Source of the DNA: Meloidogyne chitwoodi
Taxonomy: Eukaryota > Nematoda > Chromadorea > Rhabditida > Meloidogynidae
Assembly: GCA_015183035.1 (NCBI GenBank)
Contig: JACZZP010000004.1
Span: forward strand, 186,001 to 250,000
Reading direction: 5' to 3'
DNA: 64,000 nt
Of the stretch, positions 55,523 to 64,000 are shown piece by piece (the first letter of the stretch is position 1; each line of letters opens with the position of its first letter). Under the pieces are notes generated by a model. That model searched no databases. It was not told the DNA's origin and was given only the letters and a program-made list of their open reading frames with translations. A program made the translations under genes and the position numbers.

Positions 55523-58500
55523 TTAAATTGTCTTATCAAGTGTAAAAATAGGAAAACTTTCAAATTTAAATTGTTTCCTAAGCAAACCACGAGGAAATTT
55601 TCCTTCTTTGTTTGTGCGAGTATTTAAGGAATTAATGAATCCATTTGACCTTTTCCCTTTGGAAACTGAAAAATTAAATAGTTATTTAATTAATGTTACT
55701 AGCGAAGAAGAGTGCCCGCAGGAAGTGATGGAAAAGTTCCAGTTTCGGAATTTGTGCGCTGTAACTATCAATTTCTGGAAGTGGAACCAGAGCTGTTCCC
55801 TTTTCTGTAAAAACGAAAATACTAAGTCTCTTCAGAGCGCCTGTGATAAAGACCACTCTCTCGTGTGATAAAGACGCAGAAATTGTGTACAGTTCTGGAA
55901 AAGAGCAGGTCATGTGACGTTTCTCTGACCTCAACTATCCACTGGTCAGTTTTTCTGCGTCTTTATCAACGAGAGAGTGGCCTTTATTACAAGAGCTCTG
56001 AAGAGACTTACAAGGGACACTCACGAACTGTAAGTATGAATTTCGAATTTTTTTTTGCACGATCGTGTAGAGTAGGGTCGAAAACCTATTGCCAATTTTT
56101 GGCTTTTTTGGCTCCGACCCCCAAACTAAAAAGTTATAGGGCTTCAAAGTTGGACCGCTTGAGTCCTCCGTAAATTAACAAGCCATACAATTTATCTTTC
56201 TTACCATATAAATTAAATAAAAAAAATTTTGTTTGTTGTCTTTGTGGTGCAGTGGTAGTGTTCCCGGCTTGTTGGTTAAACGGGTGGGTTCGATACACTT
56301 TGGGGTTAACGCCTTTTCTCTATCGCTACCTATTTTCCTTTAACGTGGAGAAAGAGAAAAATCACTCTGTTCGTCTCATTGTTACTAACCACACTATTTT
56401 CAGATTAGTTGCTTAAGACACAAACTGCCCCAAAGTATCAAACTTTGAAGCCCTGTAACTTTTTAGTTTTGGGGTCGGAGCCAAAAAAGCCAAAAATTGG
56501 CAATAGGTTTTCGACCCTACTCTACACGATCGTGCAAAAAAAATTAGAAATTCATACTTACAGTTCGTGAGTGTCCCTTGTTAGTATTTTCGTTTTTACA
56601 GAAAAGGGAACAGCTCTGATTGGAACTATGTAACTGGTTATGCCTGGAACTAGTTTGGAACAGATTCCGGAACAAAAACTGAAAATTAAAAATGTAATTC
56701 CAGAATTGGAATGTAAAATATACTAAAAAAATAAGTTTAGGAATGGAACCGGTTCCATTGGAAATTTTGGATCTTTTCCATCACTGCTCGCTGAAAACTC
56801 TTCTTCTCTAGCATAAACATAAAAGAATTAAAAAAACTAACTAATAATATCCCCTTTTATAGCATCAATTTCACCCTTATTCATAGCTTTATAATCATCG
56901 ACAGAAACCATTTTTTCATCTTTAAATTCAAAAAATATTTTAAATTTAAAATACTTTTTCACATACCATACCAAGTTTCTGCGTACCCAGTATCAAGTGA
57001 ATGAACATTTCCTCCTGCATAACCTTGATAGACCTGCATAAGTTCGTAAATAAGACGACAAACCTTAAGAATTAAGAAAATAAATGTTTATATATTATCC
57101 TCCGAGTCTATTTGCTTAGAAGGGAACATATCAACTTGCCACTCACCGATTTTCACAAAACTTGTACCATTCGAAAGAGCATTTTGAGTAGGTACAGAAT
57201 CCAAATTTTTGAGTGCTCTAGTTAAGGTATTGAAAAGTTACGAGCTTTTAAAGTTTCAAAAGTGTTCCTTTTTCCCTACAAAAGACGTCCCTTTCTCTCC
57301 ATTTTTACTACGCCCTTAAGATCACCTCTCTTCTCTCCTTTGTTACTCCTAGAAAAAAGGAAGGAAAGGAAGGCTGGCGGTCGCTTCAAGGAAAAGAAAA
57401 GAGAGAGAAAAGTGATCTTAATGGCCGAGAGTTCTTTTTTTTTTGAAATTTTAAATGCTCATAACTTTACAATACCTTAAAACGAGCACATAAAAATTTG
57501 GATTCTGTACCTACTAAATAAGCTCTTTCGATGGTAAAACTTTTATCAAAATCGTTGAGTATCATGTTGATATGTTCCCTTGTTAGTAAAATAGGCCTCA
57601 GGACTTTTTGCGGACAAATATTAAGGACATTGCCAACTGGCTAAATAAGAAACATCGGGGGACAGCACGTCCATTTAGTGGGCTATTTTTACGAATTTAT
57701 GTGGAGAAAAATGATTGGTGATAAGGCGTTTTTGAGAAAATTATACTTAATTGGGAGAAATTGGCTACTGTAGTAATTTTTAATTTTGTTGTTTATACAT
57801 AAATTTGTCCGCAAAAAGTCCGGGGGATAACATATAAGTACTATGATTACATTACTAGAAAACGTGCAAACAACAAATTTACATTTTGCCAAACTACCAA
57901 CTTCAACAAGTAATGAAATTACTGAATTTAGAGAGTTTCGTTGAGGATCGCGTTCATGCGTCCCATCTATTATTTTTAATATTGATATTTTTAATTTATT
58001 GAAAAACTGACATGAAGCATTTCTACTATTATGAAGAAACTCGTATTTACTTCCCCAACGCTTTTCTGCTTCCTCAATAATTTTTTTAGGGTCATCGGTA
58101 GCAATAAATAAACGTTGTTTATTTGATGTATTATTTCGTTGAATTGCTGAATTATACCAAAAATCAATCCATTTCTAAAATTAATAAAGTAATGCTAACG
58201 GTAAAATTATTTAATAAAGAATGTTTTCAATAGTGGACAAAATACATACCATTCGATTCGCCTAGTTGAGCTAAATCGAATGATACATCATTCATTTAGA
58301 GAAAATGGCTATGAGCCCAGATATAGACCCCTAAATATCAAGAAACCATAGGGGGGAGTAAGCTCATTTTAGGTGATTACCCAGGCTGCTACCCATGTTT
58401 CGACGCGGGAAGTTTTGCCGCGAAGTCTGTGCCTAAATCTCAAATTGCCTTTTATATACTTTACAATATATTTACCATGTATTCCTCTAACTTATGAAAT

Positions 58501-61089
58501 GGAGATTCATTTGACTTATCAGTCCTTCTAACGTGAATACCAGCAATAGATTCTAAATATTAAAAAATTTTAAAATAAAATGAAAAATCCAAACCATTTC
58601 CTAAATTTAATTTAAATTCCATATTTTTGATTTTTTTGGATGTAGTTGCATTTTCCCTCATGATAAAACTCAGCAACTTAAAAATTAGAATTTTTTGTTT
58701 TCTATAATATGCTACGGCTAGAGAAAAGTCGCTAGCTTCTTGCGACGGAAAAATAGCATGTGAAAAGAGGAGAGAAGGATGGCCGGCGACTTTTCTCTCC
58801 TCTTTTCACATGCTATTTGCCTTCGCAAGACGCTAGCGACTTATCTAGCCGTAGCATTACATACATTTCCCATAAACCAAGCTGGAGGATCAGTGTGATG
58901 TTTTAAAAGAATTTCTTTATACTCTAACGGAGCTAATTCAGGCAAATGTGATAAATACATAGAATCTTGCAATTGTTTAAGAAAAACAATTCTTTCCTGT
59001 TGTAAAGGTTTTTTATAATCAGAAAGTGGAAGAAATGGTAAAACCTGTGAAAAGAATTTTAATAAAATTAATATTTGAATAAACGGACAGTTTGTAGCCA
59101 AAATAGTGTGGAAACTATTAAATGATCTTTTAACACTACTTTAAAGTTTAATAAGGAGAGTATTTTTGGTCTCTAAATATATAAAATTATGTATTTTCTT
59201 TTATTATCCAAAATTACACAACTTTTATCCGCATGTCTTATGTGTTTATCCGCAATTCCGAATTTGCGGATAAAAGTTACAAACTCTGTTTTTTGATTAA
59301 ATAATTTGATATATTTGAAAATTTTTTATAAACGTACATGTTTTTTATAACTGCAATTTGTAGGTGAAAGGAAAACATCTGTCCATTTAAAATTACCCTG
59401 AACCAATTTTGCACCTTCATCTTCGAAAACCAACGTTCGATTTGATGCTGTAGACATATCGAGACAAAAACTGTAAATTTTAAACTTTAAAAATAATAAT
59501 ATCATAAAATTTTTTATGTTCTCTACCCCTATCGTTTCCTTTATCTTCAATCACCTAAAATGGTCAAGGGACATAATGGTCATAGAGCAAATTAATATAT
59601 AAACACTGCCTGACCATTATGTCACCCGAACTTTGTGAAATGGGAGAAACGTATCTGCGGAAAAATAGTAAAGTACCCTATCATATAAATTTTTCAATGT
59701 AATTTAATTAGAATAAATTATATACTTGCCCAGCATGATGCAAAATACTAGTGAAGCCACGATCAAGATTCAACTGATAAAAAATTAAATTAAAATTAGG
59801 CATTTACTTCACAACATCCCCTTCTACTTCTCCTTTTATTTTTTAAGTATTGAGCGCCGTATTTATGATAATACGGTAATTTGTCTTTCTTCCACCTCAT
59901 TCGACTTGAGTCTCAGAAATTGAGTACGTATTACTTTTTTGATAAAATTTGTTAAATTAATTATATTTGACCATCAAAATAACAGAAATATGTGGTAATT
60001 CGTATATTATTTATTAAGTAAGTAACCAATTTCCGAGACTCAAATGGTTGAGATGTCAGAATTTGAGTTAATTTAAAAATTCTCACTAACAGAACAAACA
60101 AGTATCCTTGTCTTATTACAATCCATTGGGTATTGTATTTTATTTAAAATATTTCTTAAATGTTGAGCCAATCGATCCAATTCAATTTTATGTGTATTAA
60201 ATGTTGAGTCAGATAATTTGTTAACTCCTCCCAATAAACGGCCAAACTAAAAATTAAATTGAATTAAATTAAAAAATTAAAATTAAAAACCTGTCTTCTA
60301 ATAAATTCATTTTTTGAATTAACTAATTTATCATTTTTATTAACAGAATTTCCCAATAGATCGAACAGTTCTTTTATCTGATTCTGAATTTCAGAAACGG
60401 CAAAGTCATTTTCCTAGAATTGATAATAAATTACAAGGGTTTAACAAAACATGCATGAACAAATTGTTAACTAATCATAACTGACTACTGTCTCTCCGAA
60501 GGTTAACTTTATCTCTCGTTCATAGTAGATAGAGAAAGATAGTTGTCAGTAGAGAAAATACCTATTTACAATTTCTTTTAATTTTACACAATTTTCTCTC
60601 TGACAACTAATTTTCTCTATCTCTTGCAAACGAGAGATTAAGTTAACCTTCGGAGAGACAGTGGTCAGTTATGTTAGTTAACAATTGTTGGTGCATGTTT
60701 TGTTAAATCCTAGAAATTATTAATAAATATTTATTTAAGGAAATGTTTGTTTTGTGCTTTTCTTTAATAAGTCGAATGTCGAAAAAATGTGTCAATGGAA
60801 AATTTGGAAAACGTGGAAAAGTTTAAAACAAAAAGGGAAGGTAGACGAGAAACGGCGGAGGAAATTGTCGAATGCCTCACGCCTAAGATATTCTTAATCT
60901 TTCGTAACTTTTTATATAAGAATTAAAAATACAAACTAATTGTGTGCCCTGATTTTCTACACATTTTCCCAGAGGCATAGTTAAACGAAAAACATTTTGC
61001 TCATGTTGATTAAATAAAAAATTAAAATGATATATAAATATTGTAAAAAATATAACAATACAAATTGAAATGTAATAAATTAATTGCAT
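55523..61089 (-). CDS. fut-8: Alpha-1,6-fucosyltransferase (FUT8), 13 exons, complete
   Basis: Predicted exons are 60937-61089, 60291-60413, 60091-60246, 59730-59773, 59338-59470, 58865-59044, 58595-58676, 58476-58552, 58012-58174, 57851-57966, 56967-57063, 56842-56919 and 55523-55665. All phases agree, giving 514 residues; animal FUT8 is about 560-580. It starts with a type II membrane anchor (residues 3-27). The catalytic GT23 region has TSILHHAGFCLDMS, GIHVRRTDK (residues 295-303, the nucleotide-sugar-binding Arg pair), FIATDDP (339-345) and CKFVVCTFSSN (near 409). The C-terminus matches the SH3 domain (GDII...NGFINSL). FUT8 adds fucose to the core GlcNAc of N-glycans in the Golgi. Intron 4 needs a GC donor (CTGG|GCAAGT). 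A 45-nt intron in the ATDDP region is inferred from length agreement with FUT8. The last intron holds a 1.06 kb hAT-type composite. Confidence 0.93.
56008..56583. mobile_element. Inner TIR element with tRNA-like core
   Basis: GACACTCACGAACTGTAAGT on the left is mirrored by ACTTACAGTTCGTGAGTGTC. The arms run to about 56167 and from about 56440 and are nearly perfect inverted copies (AAAACCTATTGCCAATTTTT). The single-copy centre is 56168-56440. Confidence 0.8.
56239..56300 (+). repeat. tRNA-like sequence in TIR element core
   Basis: A-box-like TGGTGCAGTGGTAG and B-box GGTTCGATAC at tRNA spacing, with a CCCG/CGGG stem in the anticodon-arm position. No acceptor stem. A different tRNA type from the other two core copies. 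Confidence 0.55.
57120..57585. mobile_element. TIR element 'GGGAACATATCAACTTG', copy 2
   Basis: The ends GGGAACATATCAACTTGCCA and CATGTTGATATGTTCCCTTG enclose arms with CCATTCGAAAGAGC. The internal ORF at 57262-57480 is not a gene. It lies in FUT8 intron 10. Homologous to 49967-50435. Confidence 0.75.
57604..57832. mobile_element. TIR element 'GGACTTTTTGCGGACAAAT'
   Basis: GGACTTTTTGCGGACAAATA and ATTTGTCCGCAAAAAGTCC are inverted ends; it belongs to the CCGCAA-end group. It is adjacent to copy 2 of the GGGAACATATC family, in the same FUT8 intron. Confidence 0.75.
58245..58395. repeat. Dispersed repeat 'ATTCGATTCGCCTAGTTGAG', copy 3
   Basis: CCATTCGATTCGCCTAGTTG and CATAGGGGGGAGTAAGCTCA match the copies at 14918 and 20580. 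It lies in a FUT8 intron. Confidence 0.6.
58709..58858. mobile_element. Palindromic MITE 'TGCTACGGCTAGA'
   Basis: ATGCTACGGCTAGAGAAAAG and the inverse CTAGCCGTAGCAT, with AAAAGTCGCTAGC/GCTAGCGACTTAT, form a near-perfect palindrome. Its end lies within 10 bp of the FUT8 exon 6 donor at 58865. Confidence 0.7.
59215..59285. repeat. Short palindrome 'AACTTTTATCCGCA', CCGCAA family
   Basis: AACTTTTATCCGCATG and TTTGCGGATAAAAGTT are inverted. It lies in the FUT8 intron between exons 5 and 6. Confidence 0.6.
60437..60710. mobile_element. Palindromic MITE 'GACAGTGGTCAGTTA', copy 3
   Basis: GGGTTTAACAAAACATGCAT and its inverse ATGTTTTGTTAAATCC are the ends. The inner CTGTCTCTCCGAAGGTTAAC pair is shared with copies at 38651 and 45433. 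It lies in FUT8 intron 1. Confidence 0.8.
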
Positions 61090-62074
61090 TTCCTAAAAAA
61101 TAATGTTACTCTTATAATATCTAAAAATTAAATTTTAAAATTTTCCAAAATAAAAAGTTAACTATGTACTAGGTATGTAGGTAAATAATAAAATTTAAGC
61201 TTATAGCTATATGTTTTGGGGATTTTTTAAATTTTCGATTTCAAATATTTAAGAATATTAGGTATAAAAATAGGTCAACCAATTTTTAAATATCAATGTG
61301 AAATTAGATTATCAAACAAGCATTTGAGGAAAGGACGAGCATTTATGATTAAAATTTAAAATATAAAATAAAGTAAAATACAAAACTATTGCTTCATTTA
61401 TTTACACAGGTGAAAACCATGTTTGTCTATATGTTATTGCTTTTAAATAAATGTTAACATATTTGATGCTTATTTGGTAATAAAATAGTTATGATAAATT
61501 CTGACAGTTGTAAAATAAATATTTATTCTATTCTGATCTGTTAGGTTTCATTAAGAGACAATAATTAATTTATGCAAATCACTCAAATTTATTCAATTAT
61601 AACAAATCATGCCCAAAAATAGTTTTTTAAATATTAAAATAAGTATGTAAAATTTTTCTTTCACATTGTTATAACAAACATTTAGTTATTCTTTGTTTGC
61701 TTCTGTAAATAATATGAAAGTGAACCAAGAAATCAATGACTTTTGTTTATTAAAAAATGCAAAAAATCGAAAAAATTAAAGTTAACAAAGTCGCAATTTG
61801 ATTTTTAAATTTAGCCTATTTGTAAACTCATAATCCTAACTCGATATTTTTAATTATGTTGATAAATGTCCGCAAGTTTTTGTCCGCAAGTAATAAGAAT
61901 AAAATAAAAGAAATGAAAGAATTATTTTTGAGGCATAAAATCAACAATTTTAGCGTGCCTTCCTTTTACTTATATATTAACAAAAAATTAAAATAATCAC
62001 TTGAGAAAAATATTATTACTCGCGGACAAAAACTTGCGGACATTTATCAACATAATTAAAAAGTACCGTAACTC
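61090..62074. other. FUT8 promoter side and SMARCC 3' side gap
   Basis: A/T-rich up to 61857, with no gene. From 61858 to 62056 a palindrome has the ends ATGTCCGCAAGTTTTTGTCC and GACAAAAACTTGCGGACAT (CCGCAA family). The upstream region of FUT8 must lie here, but no motif was identified. Confidence 0.5.
61858..62056. mobile_element. Palindromic MITE 'TGTCCGCAAGTTTTTGTCCG'
   Basis: Perfect inverted ends of about 25 bp around a centre of about 150 bp. It is the best-preserved member of the CCGCAA family in the window. Confidence 0.75.
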
Positions 62075-64000
62075 TTACAAACCTTGATGCATTGGAGGTG
62101 TAGCGCTCGTAGGATCAGCCACTGCTTGTGTTTGTTGTGGCACCAAATCAGTTAAAGGTTGTTGTGGTTGCTGAGTACTTGTCTGAGCTTGTGACTGCTG
62201 TGGATAATACTGTATAGGAATTATTTAAAAAATTAAAAAAAAAAATTTTAAAACTTGTTGTTGTCCAGCAGATGGCGGAAAAGAAGGATGTGGTTGTTGT
62301 TGCTGCTGTTGTCCATATGGTGGATATTGTTGCTGCGGTGGTGGAAGTTGTTGACGTTGAGGGGCATTTTGAGATTGGTAGTAATCATACTGTAATATTT
62401 AAATAAAAAAATGAAAAAATATAATCAAAATACCTGGCCAGAGTAACCAGACATTGGAGGACGTTGTTGTTGTTGCATTTGTTGTGAATAATACGACTGA
62501 GAAGGAGGAACACCTCGTGGCGGCCCATAATATGGAGGTTGTTGTCCAGGTTGAGGATAACCTTGTGGTGGATATTGTGGGGGTATAAATTGTTGTTGTG
62601 AAGGTGGTTGTTGTTGTTGTTGCTGGTTGTATGGAATTGGTGGTGTTGCTGTTAATTGCTGCTGCTGTGTTTGATAATATTCAGAAGGTATTTGATGACC
62701 TTGGGCGGCTAAACAATTTTTAGAAAAATTTTTTTTTATTTTTTTTAGTTTTTGTAAGACTCAAAAGTACGAATCTAAAGGTGCAATTAATGTAAAATTT
62801 ACCCAGGGTAAATAAAAAAATTTAATCATAGCAAGATTTAGTACAAGCAATTAATACTCGACTCAAGATAAAATAAAAAACGAACAATATTGTGTCTGTG
62901 AAATATTCGATTGAGGAGGATTTACTATCGGAGCTTGCTGTTGTGTTGCATTTTTAACATTTTTTGAAGAATCCGAAGAAGACAGTGAATGTTGTTGTTG
63001 CTGCTGTGATGCAGAAAATGCCTGTCTAGGTGAAGGCGTTGGAACAGCAGGAGATCTTAAAGGCTGTGAAGCATTTTGTGTGGAACCTCCTTGAGAATAT
63101 TTTGATTGAAAAGAGGGTGCATTCTCTCCTTAAAAAATTATATTTTCTTAATTTTTTATGATTTAAAAATTTAACCTTCATTATTTTGTTCTTCCGCAAT
63201 TGGTGGAACATAGGCCTGTTGTCGTTGTTGAGTAATAAGAGGATTAATATTTTGAGGTGGCAAGATTGGTTGTGGCTGTGAAGGAACACCACCAACCTAA
63301 TTTAAAAAATTAAAAAAATAAAAATAAAAAACCTCAAATCCTGGTGGTAAAGTAACAGGAATTTTCCCTTCAGAAGCTAATTGCTGGTGCTTATCTGCTT
63401 TAGCTTTTTGTTCAAGATAGCGAAGTTGGTCAAGGTGAAAAGCTTGACGTTCATTAATTAATTGTTGTCTCTGTGCTTCCAACTGTGAAAATTAAAAAAT
63501 ATTTATAAAAAATTTTATTTTTTGATTACAGTTTCACGTTCTTTATCCATTATTTGCTCCAATTCTTCAAAATGCTTCAGTTTTAATTCAAGCTAAAAAA
63601 TATAGGAATTAAATAATATATAGGAATTATGATTCTAAGTATACTGGTTTTTAATAGAAATTCTGATTTTAAAGAAATTCTGATTTTTAACAAAAATTAT
63701 TGTTTTTAATAGAAATTCTGATTTTAAGAAATTCTGGTTTTTAACAGAAATTCTGATGTTTAAAAATTCTGATTTTAAAGAAATTCTGATTTTTAACAAA
63801 AATTATTGTTTTTAATAGAAATTCTGATTTTTCCAAAAGAAATTCTGATTTTTCCAAAAATTCTGGTTTTTATTATAACAAATATTTTAACTTTTCTAGT
63901 CTATTGTTAAGAAAAAATTCAAAATATTAAAAAAAACCTTTTTCATCTGTGTTTCAACTAATTGTGCTACCAAACCCTTCATTCGCCTTTCTTCTACACC
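62075..64000 (-). CDS. swsn-1: SWI3/SMARCC subunit of SWI/SNF chromatin remodeller, 3' part (partial)
   Basis: Predicted exons are 63938-64000 (cut by the window edge), 63530-63592, 63333-63482, 63176-63296, 62886-63128, 62434-62708, 62255-62389 and 62075-62209, with consistent phase through to the stop. The N-terminal portion seen is the conserved coiled coil of SMARCC1/2: VEERRMKGLVAQLVETQMKK, LELKLKHFEELEQIMDKERE and RQQLINERQAFHLDQLRYLE. After it comes a long Gln/Pro/Tyr-rich tail, with repeated QQQQQ runs and PQYPPQGYPQ, ending TPPMHQGL. The SWIRM and SANT domains would lie upstream of the window. The protein is a core scaffold of the SWI/SNF (BAF) ATP-dependent nucleosome remodelling complex in the nucleus. 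The Gln tracts are coded by mixed CAA/CAG. An intron at 63593-63937 carries a tandem repeat. Confidence 0.93.
63640..63880. repeat. Tandem repeat 'AGAAATTCTGATTTTTAACA' in a SMARCC intron
   Basis: Irregular units of 18-30 bp built around GAAATTCTGATTTT and AAAAATTATTGTTTTTAATA repeat at least ten times. Noncoding. Confidence 0.75.

Larger units (their letters stand above)
55723..56786. mobile_element. Composite hAT-type element in the last FUT8 intron
   Basis: The ends AAGTGATGGAAAAGTTCC and GGATCTTTTCCATCACTG are inverted. The arms carry GAGCTGTTCCCTTTTCTGTA and its inverse. The flanking octamers match at 5 of 8. The interior holds a palindrome (55825-56005, related to 17098-17350) and a second TIR element (56008-56583) around a tRNA-like core. 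Confidence 0.75.

Noticed and set aside
55608..56173. Overlapping ORFs on both strands
   Set aside because: They cover the last FUT8 exon in the wrong strand or frame and the composite transposon.

Overview
The window looks like nuclear DNA of a plant-parasitic tylenchid nematode, most likely a root-knot nematode (Meloidogyne or a close relative). It is very A+T-rich. Genes are split into many short exons by introns that are often only 39-60 nt. The families are nematode-typical: three SRSX chemoreceptors, one receptor of the Sra/Srab/Sre superfamily, a run of small secreted proteins, an aspartic protease, FUT8 and the SWI3/SMARCC subunit. The genus is an inference from composition and gene content, because no species marker was seen. 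Exon models were built by hand from splice signals, phase continuity and family resemblance; models with consistent phase throughout are marked as such.

Layout. 60-331 (-): small secreted protein at the window edge. 332-3150: palindromic repeats. 3152-7307 (-): nine-exon secreted aspartic protease. 9168-9546 (+): 44-residue Cys-rich peptide. 10347-11136 (-): secreted Pro/Gln-rich protein with a basic nuclear-localisation-like patch. 12231-12936 (-): 63-residue membrane protein. 13641-15626 (-), 16744-19487 (+) and 20043-24704 (+): SRSX receptors A, B and C. Receptor C has a 1.3 kb hAT-type element in a coding exon. 25556-26826 (-): secreted Pro-rich acidic protein. 28063-30213 (+): secreted charged protein. 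31105-34860 (+): Sra/Sre-type receptor. 35701-37188 (+): secreted or type I membrane protein. 37189-43374: transposon-dense gap. 43375-52371 (-): large unrecognised Lys-rich gene. 53400-54387 (-): 80-residue Cys-rich secreted peptide. 55523-61089 (-): complete FUT8. 62075-64000 (-): 3' half of a SWI3/SMARCC gene, continuing past the window edge.

The other dominant content is non-autonomous DNA transposons. More than forty terminal-inverted-repeat (TIR) or palindromic elements lie in introns and gaps. Many start CAG and carry 8-bp target-site duplications (TSDs), the hAT hallmark. Three loci share one architecture: a tRNA-like core inside one TIR element, which lies inside a second hAT-type element. 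Two of these cores are homologous to each other but sit in shells with unrelated terminal repeats. This shell-swapping pattern is the most unusual structure in the window.

Together the genes look like a sensory and secretory accessory block (chemoreceptors plus candidate secreted effectors) beside two conserved housekeeping genes (FUT8 and SMARCC). Four genes need a GC-AG intron to keep the reading frame.
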